From Candidatus Fermentibacterota bacterium (lineage in GTDB: Bacteria; Fermentibacterota; Fermentibacteria; Fermentibacterales; Fermentibacteraceae): a DNA stretch of 13,527 nt. The stretch is from contig PDSZ01000043.1 of NCBI GenBank assembly GCA_002748705.1, positions 1 through 13,527 on the forward strand, written 5' to 3'. Below the pieces are notes generated by a model, which worked only from the letters and a program-made list of their open reading frames with translations, did not search any database and was not told where the DNA came from. Positions 1-7,305 of the stretch are shown here, one piece after another. The position numbers were made by a program, and so were the translations under genes. The number at the start of each line of letters is the position of its first letter. Position 1 is the stretch's first letter.

Positions 1-357
1 TGTAAGGATCGCGGGATACGGATTTCCGGCCGCAAGCTCGGTCGTCCTTTTGAAGACCCTGCGGTAATGAAGGCACTTCGTCAACAGCGCTATGAAGATG
101 AGCGCATCAGGAACGCAATAGAGGGTAAGATAGGAGAAGGTAAGCGGAGGTATTCAACCGACCGGGTAATGACCAAGCTCCGGGAAACGAGCGAGACTGT
201 GATCAGCATGGTCTACCTGGTAATGAATCTTGAGAGGCTGTTGAGGGAGGGTGCTTCCTCATACCTTATGAGGATTTATCACAGTCTGAAAGCCTGCTTG
301 TTACTGGATGTCCTTTGGGTCAAACTGGACTGGTCAGGTATGCATGGCCGGGGCTGA
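1..357 (+). CDS. IS5-type transposase, C-terminal part (cut by window start)
   Basis: The frame is open from the first base and ends at TGA 355-357. It encodes the last 118 residues of the same DDE transposase found complete at 5281-6753. The visible part holds the C-terminal catalytic glutamate in the motif RNAIEGKIGEGKRRYS, characteristic of this IS5-type group, followed by the hydrophobic helix ending the RNase H-like fold. The protein cuts and rejoins DNA at the inverted repeats of its own element. Nothing visible inactivates this copy, but whether its 5' end is intact cannot be seen here. Confidence 0.9.
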   Translation, partial: CKDRGIRISGRKLGRPFEDPAVMKALRQQRYEDERIRNAIEGKIGEGKRRYSTDRVMTKLRETSETVISMVYLVMNLERLLREGASSYLMRIYHSLKACLLLDVLWVKLDWSGMHGRG

Positions 358-387
358 GTGGGATGATGGGTTGATCATCAAGCCCTA
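1..387 (+). mobile_element. 3' end of an IS5-type insertion sequence (copy A)
   Basis: By eye these 387 bases are identical to 6397-6783, the 3' quarter of the complete element at 5161-6783. Identity stops exactly after the terminal sequence CATCAAGCCCTA, after which the flanks differ (attgcagg here, tttagcat there). That defines the right end of the element. The rest of this copy lies outside the window. Both copies have the same orientation and enclose about 4.8 kb carrying trkAH and the DUF4139 gene. Confidence 0.9.
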
Positions 388-709
388 ATTGCAGGCATCT
401 TCCTTGCTCAGGGCAGAAAAAAGGCCATTCAGCAATAGTCCGTTCAGTAAAAGGCAGTTCTGAAAAAAATCTTCTGCAAGAACCGTTACGCAGAATACCA
501 TCTGAAAGCTGTTCTGAAAGAGATCATCATGCAAGAAACTGTTCTGCAGCTGAAAAGCTAAGGAAAAACACACTGGAACTTTAGAATCGAAACAGCCGGT
601 TTGACCATCACCGCTGCTCATCACATCTTAAACTGCTCAGTACGAAGGTTGCCTGAAGATGCGAAAATAGACAGCTGGTACTATGCTGCATGAGAAATTC
701 ATAAGGACA
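388..709. other. Intergenic region with imperfect short repeats
   Basis: No convincing gene. A minus-strand reading frame at 385-624 (79 codons) exists, but its product is low-complexity and has no recognisable domain. The stretch carries imperfect direct repeats: a unit starting GTTCTGAAA and continuing to TGCAAGAA occurs at about 457-493 and again at about 511-548, and a shorter pair (CCATTCAGCAATAG / CCGTTCAGTAAAAG) lies at about 425-453. It lies downstream of trkA and of the IS5-type element. No clear intrinsic terminator for trkA is visible. Confidence 0.5.
457..548. repeat. Imperfect tandem repeat, unit about 37 bp
   Basis: Two related units at about 457-493 and 511-548 share GTTCTGAAA, then ATC, then TGCAAGAA, then a GTT and GCAG ending, with small gaps and substitutions. 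Function unknown; it may be the decayed remainder of a repeat or of a gene broken by the adjacent IS. Confidence 0.35.
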
Positions 710-1384
710 TCAGTATGAAGACATGATCTCAGCTATACCGGCAATGTTCCTCGCCGGCGTAACCACATAAACAGTGTCACCTGAATCAAGCACTGTATCA
801 CCTCTGGGAACCACGAAACCCCTGTCACCTACACGGTAGATTCCTGAAAGAATGGCATCTTTGGGAAAGCTCTTGTGGGCTGCCATCTGGGTCACTGTCT
901 TGCCTGTTGCCCAGGATTTTTCCTCCACAACAACTGCGTACATCTCAGCTGCTCCCCCTGCCAGGCTCATTACACGCTTAACCCTTGGCTGTTCTATCTC
1001 TGTCATTACCTGACTTATCAGAAGATCTGCCACTCGAAGAACACTGTTTACGCCGCTGAGCTTGTATGCCTCGGCATATCCCTGGTTCCTCATTCGTGCC
1101 AGTATTCTGCCAACTCCCATGCTCCTTGCAAGAATCGCAGCTGCAATATTGTCAGCATCCTTTGCCATAAGGCACACAAACACATCAGCCTTATGAATAC
1201 CTGCATCCCTCAAAGTTCCCAGACTTGTGGCATTTCCAACAACTGTTTCCAGGCCGGTATCAGAATAGATATCCCTGCATACCTCATGGTCAGAGTCTAT
1301 CACCACCACATTGTGCCCGTTGCCTTCAAGCTGAACGGCAACATTTCTTCCCACAGTACCGGCTCCTGCAACTATTACGAACAT
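710..1384 (-). CDS. trkA: TrkA-family potassium uptake regulatory subunit (RCK domain)
   Basis: Peripheral, cytoplasmic nucleotide-binding subunit that gates the membrane channel encoded just upstream. The 224-residue product starts with a Rossmann fold: G7-A-G9-T-V-G12 for dinucleotide binding and acidic D30 after the second strand to hold the ribose. This RCK-N domain covers roughly residues 1-125, and a TrkA-C/RCK-C ligand-binding domain follows at about 140-222. A single RCK unit of this length is like KtrA or archaeal/thermophile TrkA, about half of E. coli TrkA, which has two units. The start ATG (1384-1382) is two bases beyond the trkH stop codon, and its GGAGG site (1390-1394) lies inside the end of trkH, so the two are almost certainly translationally coupled. 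Confidence 0.93.
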   Translation of the reverse strand: MFVIVAGAGTVGRNVAVQLEGNGHNVVVIDSDHEVCRDIYSDTGLETVVGNATSLGTLRDAGIHKADVFVCLMAKDADNIAAAILARSMGVGRILARMRNQGYAEAYKLSGVNSVLRVADLLISQVMTEIEQPRVKRVMSLAGGAAEMYAVVVEEKSWATGKTVTQMAAHKSFPKDAILSGIYRVGDRGFVVPRGDTVLDSGDTVYVVTPARNIAGIAEIMSSY

Positions 1385-1386
1385 GG

Positions 1387-2850
1387 CTACCTCCAGGCCT
1401 TTCTGCTGAAAACAAGCAGAACTGGAAGAATCTCAAGCCTTCCAGCAAGCATTCCTATTGTATAAGTAATTTTCACTGCCGGATGCAGCGCAATAAGATT
1501 CTCCTGTGTCATGAGACTTGGACCGATGTTTCCAAGGGCACTGAACATACCGCTTGCTGCTGCTATAGTCTTCATGTCAGGTTCAAAGATAGAAGTAACA
1601 ACACCTCCAGCCAGAAGAAAAAGCAACCACACAAACACTATTGCAGTGATTCGACTGACCTCTCCCCTGGGCAGCAGCCTTCCCTCGTAACGGGTACCTG
1701 ATACAGCCCTTTCTGCTCTGAAGAGTTTTCTGACCTGATTCGCAACGGCTTTGAGAAGTACGGATACACGAAGTACCTTGATTCCGCCCCCTGTGGAACC
1801 TGCACAACCTCCGATTATCATCATTACCATGAAGAGTTGTCTTGCTGCCCCTCCGAAAAAGGAATCATGCAGGTTTACAGTAGAGAAGCCTGTGGTGGAA
1901 ATCACGCTGGCAACTTGAAAGACATCCCTTCTGAAAGTGCTTTCCAGCCCTTCCAAAGAGAGTGTTCCCGACAACAGCTGCTCAAGCATTATCACACCTG
2001 TAAATCCACATATTAAAATCCACCACAGTCTGTTCTCTGAACCTCTGAACAGAGCCAGCGGCCCCTCTCCTCTGAAAACCCTGTAGTGAACCAGAAAGTT
2101 AATTCCTCCTGCAATCATCCCTGCAGCTGCAAGATATTCAATCAATATGTAATTTCCGGTTCCAGTCGCCCTGTACCAGTCCATTGACAGGTCATGGGGG
2201 CTGAAACCGCCTGTGGAAAGGGTTGTCATAGCATGATTGACTGTATCAAATGTATTCATTCCTGCAAGACGGAATCCTGCAGCCAGAGCAAGTGTGAGAC
2301 CTGCGTATATGATCCAGAGAATCTTTACAGTATTCAGCAGACCTGGCACCGGCCTTCCTGCAAAGACCTTGTGACTCTCTGCGCCTACCAGTCTGTGGGC
2401 TCCAGGCACCTGGGATATCACTGCGATAAAGAAGGTTATGATTCCCAGACCTCCCACCCACTGGGTAAGGCTTCTCCAGAGAATAATCGACCTGGGCATA
2501 GAGTCCAGACCGCTAAAAATGGTCATTCCGGTTGTGGTAAAACCGCTCATAGTTTCAAAAATACCGTCTATCCAGCCGCAGCCTCCTGCAAGAACAAAGG
2601 GTATTGCTCCTGCAACTGAGATTACGCACCAGGAAAGTGTGCAGACCAACATTGCCTGTGCAGGTGTGGGAGCCTTGCCTGTTCCGAAAGAGTGCATAAC
2701 TCCGCCAAGAGCCCATGACGCAACAGAAGCATAGAAAAACGCAAGCGGTGTGACAGTCTCACCGTTCAGCAGGGCAAACACCAGTGGAACAAGCAGAATA
2801 AGCCCTAGAATAAACAGCACCCGCCCCACATAAGCAGTAATTATCCGCAT
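1387..2850 (-). CDS. trkH: TrkH/KtrB-family potassium channel subunit
   Basis: Integral membrane pore subunit of a Trk/Ktr potassium uptake system. The 487 residues match the usual TrkH length (about 480). All four pore loops of the family are visible, each with its selectivity-filter glycine: TTTG at 105-108, STGG at 212-215, STTG at 318-321 and the divergent fourth loop ALGNIGP at 438-444. The glycine-rich segment CAGSTGGGIK (349-358) corresponds to the intramembrane gating loop, and GRLEI (470-474) is the conserved C-terminal signature. The gene is first in a two-gene operon with trkA. No strong Shine-Dalgarno precedes ATG 2850; the start was chosen because the N-terminus reads directly into the first membrane helix. 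Confidence 0.93.
   Translation of the reverse strand: MRIITAYVGRVLFILGLILLVPLVFALLNGETVTPLAFFYASVASWALGGVMHSFGTGKAPTPAQAMLVCTLSWCVISVAGAIPFVLAGGCGWIDGIFETMSGFTTTGMTIFSGLDSMPRSIILWRSLTQWVGGLGIITFFIAVISQVPGAHRLVGAESHKVFAGRPVPGLLNTVKILWIIYAGLTLALAAGFRLAGMNTFDTVNHAMTTLSTGGFSPHDLSMDWYRATGTGNYILIEYLAAAGMIAGGINFLVHYRVFRGEGPLALFRGSENRLWWILICGFTGVIMLEQLLSGTLSLEGLESTFRRDVFQVASVISTTGFSTVNLHDSFFGGAARQLFMVMMIIGGCAGSTGGGIKVLRVSVLLKAVANQVRKLFRAERAVSGTRYEGRLLPRGEVSRITAIVFVWLLFLLAGGVVTSIFEPDMKTIAAASGMFSALGNIGPSLMTQENLIALHPAVKITYTIGMLAGRLEILPVLLVFSRKAWR
1390..1394 (-). promoter_or_regulatory. Ribosome binding site of trkA inside trkH
   Basis: On the minus strand GGAGG is followed by five bases and the trkA ATG. 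It overlaps the last codons of trkH, whose TAG stop lies at 1389-1387. This arrangement fixes the trkA start and implies coupled synthesis of channel and gating subunit. Confidence 0.8.
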
Positions 2851-2925
2851 CCCATTTTATGTTTGATTGCAGTGTAAAAAGGAAGTGCCCTTTAGCTGGA
2901 GAAACCATAGGTACACCTTTTCTCT

Positions 2926-3033
2926 GAATGGTCTTTCAGGTATAGTGTACCAGCATGGATCTTGCCGAAGCCAAAACCTATATCACCGAGGCGTTAAAGA
3001 ATGGTCTTTCAGGTATAGTGTGCCAGCATGGAT
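2926..3033. repeat. 35-bp direct repeat, period 73 bp
   Basis: GAATGGTCTTTCAGGTATAG and the next 15 bases occur at 2926-2960 and again at 2999-3033 with one mismatch (A versus G in GTACC/GTGCC). The period is 73 bp, so a short local tandem duplication is the simplest origin. It lies 76 bp upstream of the trkH start. Confidence 0.85.
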
Positions 3034-3035
3034 AA
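2955..3035 (+). pseudogene. Possible ThiD-like (HMP-P kinase) C-terminal fragment
   Basis: The short frame from ATG 2955 to TAA 3033-3035 reads MDLAEAKTYITEALKNGLSG and six more residues. The segment EA-K-YITEAL resembles the C-terminal helix of hydroxymethylpyrimidine phosphate kinases (ThiD), which typically read EAV..AK.YIT.AL. Three or four residues expected between EA and K are missing, and nothing upstream continues the domain because an in-frame TAG lies at 2943-2945. If correct it is a relic of a lost gene, partly copied by the 73-bp duplication. The match is only about 15 residues and could be chance. Confidence 0.25.
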
Positions 3036-3242
3036 ACCGGCAGGAGCAGGAGCGTTATTGTGAGGCTGAAGCAAAAAGCATCTGTTTTACGGCTTTTGTC
3101 GAAAATCCAAAGCTGCAATGCAGAAAGGCAGCTGCCAGCAATGCCGGACAGTGGTTTTCAACGGTGTACACAGTATTCAGCACCGGCTGAATTCACAGTA
3201 AGCGTAAAACATAGCCTTGGCGCATAGGCCTGACAGCTTTAT

Positions 3243-3262
3243 TCATTCAGCATATTGAATGA
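3243..3262. promoter_or_regulatory. Inverted repeat TCATTCA-N6-TGAATGA
   Basis: Perfect 7-bp arms with a 6-base centre (GCATAT), 120 bp upstream of the DUF4139 start codon. The size and position suit an operator for a dimeric regulator, but no partner regulator is seen in the window. Confidence 0.3.
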
Positions 3263-3381
3263 TTACACTATGTCTGTTCTGTATCGCATAGAGTTCAGCC
3301 TCAAAGGTGAGAAACCTGCTGTTTCTCTCATCGGGAGTTTTAGATAACAGAATAATCAGCAAGCCTGAGGAGTTGAAGACA

Positions 3382-4992
3382 ATGACCGTAACAGAAGTTG
3401 AATCCAGAGTATCCGAGGTAACAGTCTACCGTGGCCGGGCACTGATTACAAGAGAAGTCTCCCTGAACCTGGAAGAAGGCGAACACACACTTCTGTTCAC
3501 TGATATGCCCTCCAGCCTGGACAGAAACAGTATTCAGGTAAAAGGCATAGGTGAAGCAGTTCTCGGCAGCTGCGTCTTTGAAACTCAGCACTTTACAGCT
3601 GATGTAAATGAACAGGCTTCATCTCTGCTGACCCGCCAGCAGGAACTAACAGATCATGCAGAATCCCTTGAGCTTCAGAAAAAACGGCTTGAGGGTGAAA
3701 CAGCATTCATTGAGAGAATAGCTTCATTCGTAACAACGCCCCATGTATCAAAAGATGATACTGATTTCAGCTGCAGAAACAATGTGGATGTATCAAGCTG
3801 GGAAGAAATAACTCAGTTCTACAGAGAAAGGCGAACAGCCATAGATCTGGAAACACTTGAGATTCGAACGAACCTCCGCAATCTTCAGAAAGAGCAGCAG
3901 AAAATAGCCAGAGAGCTTAAAGCCATTGGACATACCAGCACACGCTCCAGAGACATAATCAGGGTCAATCTGAAAAAGACAACTGAGGGAGAACTCACCC
4001 TTGATCTTTCATACTCGGTAAACGGCCCTTCGTGGAAACCTGTATATAATCTCAGAGCAGCAGAAAACTCAAACAAACTGAACCTTGAGTACGATGCCGT
4101 TGTAACGCAGTCCACAGGCGAAAACTGGGAAAACATCGCACTCAGGCTTTCCACAGCGCGAATCAGTATCTCAGGAGTAATGCCCGAACTTTCACCCTGG
4201 AGAATAAGCTTATACCGACCCTCTGCTCAGGCATATTCAGAACCGGGAATGAAGATGAAAAGAGCCTTCAAGCCGGATGAACTTCTGGATTCAATGGCCG
4301 ATAGTCAGGAAGCCGAACTCTGCAACACTCCTGCTCCCATGATGATAAATGAGGCTCAGGTGGAAGAATCAGGTTCCAGCGTTTTCTTCAAAGTGGCAGG
4401 CACATCCAGCATCAACGGAGATAACACTGAAACAAGGGTAACCCTCTCCAGAGCCGAACTTCCTGCAGAGTACCTGTACCGTTCAGTACCAAAGCTCAGC
4501 GAGTTTGCCTACAGAACTGCCAGACTCACCAACACCTCAGAATTCCCGCTCCTTCCGGGAAAGGTGAACATCTATCATGAAGGATCACTTATTTCAACCT
4601 CGGAATTCAAACTCATAATGCCCGGTGAGGAAACAGAGGTTTCCCTGGGTGTCCATGAGGGCATCAAAGTCGAATACAGGTTCCTTAAGAAGTTCAGAAA
4701 AAACGAAGGTCTACTGAACAAGAAAACAAGCATGCAGTTTGAGTACATGATAGAACTCCGGAACAACACAGGCCATGCAGCTGAGATTGAGGTATTTGAC
4801 CAGCTTCCAGTGAGCCAGGAAAAGGAGATAGAAGTAAAGACCATTGCTCCTGAGATTGATGGTAAAAACATCACCATCAACGATGAAGCGGAAATAACAT
4901 GGCATCTGAATCTTGCATCAGGAGAAAAACGGGAACTTCCCTTCACTTACCTGGTTGAGTATCCTGTAGACAGAACAGTCACAGGCCTCTAG
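3382..4992 (+). CDS. DUF4140/DUF4139-domain protein (mucoidy inhibitor MuiA-like)
   Basis: Conserved protein of unknown biochemical activity; relatives include the mucoidy inhibitor MuiA. With the start chosen here it has 536 residues. An N-terminal DUF4140 domain begins at VSEVTVYRGRALITREV and runs about 90 residues. A Glu/Gln/Lys-rich coiled coil follows (about 90-190), then the DUF4139 beta-rich domain, opening near LSYSVNGPSWKPVYNLRA and ending in the family-like LVEYPVDRTVTGL. ATG 3382 is preceded by GAGGAG at 3367-3372 with nine bases between; an in-frame GTG at 3307 would add 25 residues but has no such site. No signal peptide is seen. The stop codon TAG is shared with the left end of the MITE at 4990-5155. 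Confidence 0.85.
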   Translation: MTVTEVESRVSEVTVYRGRALITREVSLNLEEGEHTLLFTDMPSSLDRNSIQVKGIGEAVLGSCVFETQHFTADVNEQASSLLTRQQELTDHAESLELQKKRLEGETAFIERIASFVTTPHVSKDDTDFSCRNNVDVSSWEEITQFYRERRTAIDLETLEIRTNLRNLQKEQQKIARELKAIGHTSTRSRDIIRVNLKKTTEGELTLDLSYSVNGPSWKPVYNLRAAENSNKLNLEYDAVVTQSTGENWENIALRLSTARISISGVMPELSPWRISLYRPSAQAYSEPGMKMKRAFKPDELLDSMADSQEAELCNTPAPMMINEAQVEESGSSVFFKVAGTSSINGDNTETRVTLSRAELPAEYLYRSVPKLSEFAYRTARLTNTSEFPLLPGKVNIYHEGSLISTSEFKLIMPGEETEVSLGVHEGIKVEYRFLKKFRKNEGLLNKKTSMQFEYMIELRNNTGHAAEIEVFDQLPVSQEKEIEVKTIAPEIDGKNITINDEAEITWHLNLASGEKRELPFTYLVEYPVDRTVTGL

Positions 4993-5155
4993 TGTCCTGT
5001 CAAACCTCAGATGACGGATTCTGCTTGTTCTTATCTGCCCAGGCAGCGTTGCAGACTCGGTTACATAGCCTCCGGCTATGCGCCCTCACCTGCGCCTCTC
5101 CTGAACAGATAATAACTGCGCATACTCTCCACATCCGAAGCATGACAGGACATTA
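4990..5155 (+). mobile_element. 166-bp MITE, copy 1 (TA-bounded, palindromic)
   Basis: Left end TAGTGTCCTGTCA and right end TGACAGGACATTA form a 13-bp inverted repeat with one mismatch. An almost identical 166-bp copy lies at 12014-12179 (three differences: 5085, 5149 and 5153). Too short to code; the two arms also match imperfectly along most of their length. TA at both ends suggests TA target duplication, as with IS630/Tc1-mariner-type elements; no autonomous parent is in the window. The insertion lies in the TA of the preceding gene's stop codon: removing the element and one TA leaves CTC-TAG. Confidence 0.85.
5064..5080. other. Central hairpin of MITE copy 1
   Basis: CATAGCC-TCC-GGCTATG is a perfect 7-bp stem with a 3-base loop at the middle of the palindromic element, and forms the apex of the larger foldback. 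The same hairpin occurs in copy 2 at 12088-12104. Confidence 0.7.
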
Positions 5156-5160
5156 GTACA

Positions 5161-6783
5161 TAGGGCTTGATGCTGAAGCTTTAAACCTTTACAGCGCAAC
5201 GGAATGAGGGTATATTAGGTGCATAGAAATGCACGCAATATGAGCACATTTGCTCAAAACCCTTGCACCTGGAGATTCAATTGTATCAGCATAACAACCG
5301 TCAGTTGGAAATTGAGGCCTTCAAGACTCCATTCAGGACACCGCTGGATACTGAGAACAGATGGGTCAAGCTGGCAAAGCTGGTTCCCTGGGATTTCGTG
5401 GAAGAAGTTTATCTTCGAAGTCTCGGGAGAAAGAAAGAAGGACAGCGAGCCCTCCCCGGCAGATTCGCGTTCGGTTCCATACTGATCCAGGAGAAACTTG
5501 GTCTGACAGACAGGGAGACAGTGGACACGATCAGAGAGAATCCTTACCTCCAGTGGTTCTTAGGATTGCAGGAGTTCCAGATCAAGCCTCCGTTGGATCA
5601 GTCACAGCTTTGCAGGTTCAGGAAGAGATTTCCCGCACAGGCCATAGCTGAGATAAACGAGAGAATCCTCCTGGCCGCCCGCAAGCGCCACAGAGATGAT
5701 GAATCGTCTTCCAGTGATGATGGAGGCTTTGTGAATAAAGGCCGGTTGATCGTTGATGCAACAGCGACCCCTGCTGACATCACATTCCCCACAGACCTGA
5801 AACTGCTGAACAAGGGGCGAGAGCTGCTTGAGAAGATGGTTGATGTACTCCATTCGGAACGGGAGCCGGGCAGCACAAAGCCCCGGACCTACCGGAAGAG
5901 AGCACGGAAAGCTTTCCTTAGCCTGCAGAAAACCAGACGGCCCGGCAGCAGAAAACTCAGAAAGGCAATGAGGAAGCAGCTTGGCTATGTGCGCAGGGAT
6001 CTTGGTCATGTGGATGCCCTGCTTGATGAAGTTGGCTTTGGAGTACTGGATCTGGATCTTTACAGAAAGCTGCTTGTCATCCGTGAGGTATACCGTCAGC
6101 AGCAAGAGATGTATGATGAGAGAAAGCGGACGATACCCCACCGCATAGTAAGCATATCACAGCCGCATGTACGTCCCATCAAGCGAAACAAAGCCGGAGC
6201 AGTCTGGGAGTTTGGCGCAAAGGTATCAATAGGGCTTTCCTCCGGTCTTGCGATGATTCATCGGATAGAGTGGGACAACTTCAACGAGAGTCTTGATCTG
6301 ATCGGTCAGATCAAGGAGTACCACCGGCTGTTCGGCTGCTGGCCTGAGTCAGTTCATGCTGACCGGATCTACCGGACGCGAGAGAACATGCGTTTCTGTA
6401 AGGATCGCGGGATACGGATTTCCGGCCGCAAGCTCGGTCGTCCTTTTGAAGACCCTGCGGTAATGAAGGCACTTCGTCAACAGCGCTATGAAGATGAGCG
6501 CATCAGGAACGCAATAGAGGGTAAGATAGGAGAAGGTAAGCGGAGGTATTCAACCGACCGGGTAATGACCAAGCTCCGGGAAACGAGCGAGACTGTGATC
6601 AGCATGGTCTACCTGGTAATGAATCTTGAGAGGCTGTTGAGGGAGGGTGCTTCCTCATACCTTATGAGGATTTATCACAGTCTGAAAGCCTGCTTGTTAC
6701 TGGATGTCCTTTGGGTCAAACTGGACTGGTCAGGTATGCATGGCCGGGGCTGAGTGGGATGATGGGTTGATCATCAAGCCCTA
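5161..6783 (+). mobile_element. Complete IS5-type insertion sequence (copy B, 1623 bp)
   Basis: Bounded by perfect 12-bp inverted repeats, TAGGGCTTGATG at 5161-5172 and CATCAAGCCCTA at 6772-6783. The right boundary is confirmed by the loss of identity with copy A after base 387. One transposase gene fills the element. The outermost TA on each side could be part of the repeat or a TA target duplication; no longer duplication is visible in the flanks. It sits five bases beyond MITE copy 1 and may have removed the 5' part of the sorting-domain gene that follows. Confidence 0.9.
5281..6753 (+). CDS. IS5-family DDE transposase
   Basis: Catalyses transposition of the surrounding element. With a TTG start at 5281 the product has 490 residues; GGAG at 5271-5274 lies six bases before it, whereas the alternative TTG 5263 (496 residues) has no such site. 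The N-terminal DUF772 domain contains NPYLQWFLGL and LDQSQLCRFRKRF. The catalytic triad is visible: D159 in LIVDATATPADI, D361 in VHADRIYRTREN and E413 in RNAIEGKIGEGKRRYS. Between the first two acidic residues is a long Lys/Arg-rich stretch (about 190-300), the insertion usual in this group. No frameshift or stop, so it is probably active. The gene's base composition looks more GC-rich than its neighbours. Confidence 0.93.
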   Translation: MYQHNNRQLEIEAFKTPFRTPLDTENRWVKLAKLVPWDFVEEVYLRSLGRKKEGQRALPGRFAFGSILIQEKLGLTDRETVDTIRENPYLQWFLGLQEFQIKPPLDQSQLCRFRKRFPAQAIAEINERILLAARKRHRDDESSSSDDGGFVNKGRLIVDATATPADITFPTDLKLLNKGRELLEKMVDVLHSEREPGSTKPRTYRKRARKAFLSLQKTRRPGSRKLRKAMRKQLGYVRRDLGHVDALLDEVGFGVLDLDLYRKLLVIREVYRQQQEMYDERKRTIPHRIVSISQPHVRPIKRNKAGAVWEFGAKVSIGLSSGLAMIHRIEWDNFNESLDLIGQIKEYHRLFGCWPESVHADRIYRTRENMRFCKDRGIRISGRKLGRPFEDPAVMKALRQQRYEDERIRNAIEGKIGEGKRRYSTDRVMTKLRETSETVISMVYLVMNLERLLREGASSYLMRIYHSLKACLLLDVLWVKLDWSGMHGRG

Positions 6784-6794
6784 TTTAGCATTAG

Positions 6795-7181
6795 AGCATA
6801 TTATCTTATCTATTACAGCTAATAAGCCACAAACCATCTCAGAGACAAAACCATAGGTTCACCCTCAGGTTGGCCAGTGGACATCTACAGAATAACTGCA
6901 GCATTCTCGGTGAAACAATTTCAACACACACCGCTCCTGTTGAGCTTACCGGCTCAGACAGTGACGGTTTCAGAATAGTTTCTGCGGAAGTGGCGCAGGC
7001 ACTCAATGTAACAGTATTCGACCTTTCAGGAAGAAGTGTATGGAACGGTTCATTTGGAAACGGTGAGATAATCTGGAACAGCGAAAACTCATCAGAAAGC
7101 AGAGTACCTTCGGGAATCTATCTTCTGCTTATTGAAGCGGAAGATTCCGAGCCTGTTACCGCAAAGGTAATAGTCCGTTAA
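6795..7181 (+). pseudogene. 5'-truncated secreted protein gene with C-terminal sorting domain
   Basis: Only the C-terminus of a larger exported protein appears to remain. The frame is open from 6795, just after the IS right end, to TAA 7179-7181, and the only possible start is a TTG at 6870 without a ribosome binding site. The last 60 or so residues carry the FlgD-Ig-like/type IX sorting signature: VTVFDLSGRSVWNGSF, a Gly/Asn turn, then VPSGIYLLLIEAEDSEPVTAKVIVR. In FCB-type bacteria such tails direct proteins to the outer membrane and are removed or anchored there. The upstream region normally holding catalytic or adhesive domains is missing, and an IS5-type element lies 11 bp upstream, suggesting an IS-associated deletion. 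Confidence 0.65.
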
Positions 7182-7187
7182 GGAAAA

Positions 7188-7222
7188 AGGCGGCCGGCTT
7201 CTGAAAAGGGGCTGGCTGTTAT
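7188..7222 (+). terminator. Weak possible terminator after the sorting-domain remnant
   Basis: GCCGGC pairs with GCTGGC (one G-T pair) around a loop containing CTTCTGAAAAGG, followed by TGTTATTGTT. The T tract is interrupted, so termination may be weak. Confidence 0.3.
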
Positions 7223-7305
7223 TGTTAAACTATTATTGCAATAAACTCTTCTGCTGTCCATTTGCAGAGGTTCATATATTCCCCGCTGGCCAGAAAAGAG
7301 AGAGG

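Larger units (their letters stand above)
2851..3381. other. Intergenic region between divergent trkH and DUF4139 genes
   Basis: Must hold the trkH promoter (minus strand) and that of the DUF4139 gene (plus strand). On the minus strand a possible -10 TACACT lies at about 2870-2875, without a good -35. The centre carries a 35-bp direct repeat (2926-2960 and 2999-3033) and a possible gene fragment (2955-3035). A perfect inverted repeat TCATTCA/TGAATGA lies at 3243-3262. A 107-codon plus-strand frame at 2867-3190 shows no domain and is judged spurious. Confidence 0.5.

Noticed and set aside
875..1701. Long plus-strand open frames opposite trkA and trkH
   Set aside because: They are antisense to two well-recognised genes, and the products are Cys/His-rich with no domain; typical shadows.
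2926..3033. CRISPR-like reading of the 35-bp repeat
   Set aside because: Only two units, a single 38-bp intervening sequence and no cas genes; a tandem duplication explains it.
2867..3190. 107-codon plus-strand frame upstream of the DUF4139 gene
   Set aside because: No recognisable domain or good ribosome site, and it runs through the 35-bp repeat in a different frame from the ThiD-like segment.
3307..3381. 25-residue N-terminal extension of the DUF4139 protein from GTG 3307
   Set aside because: No ribosome site and no similarity to the family; GAGGAG before ATG 3382 decides the start.
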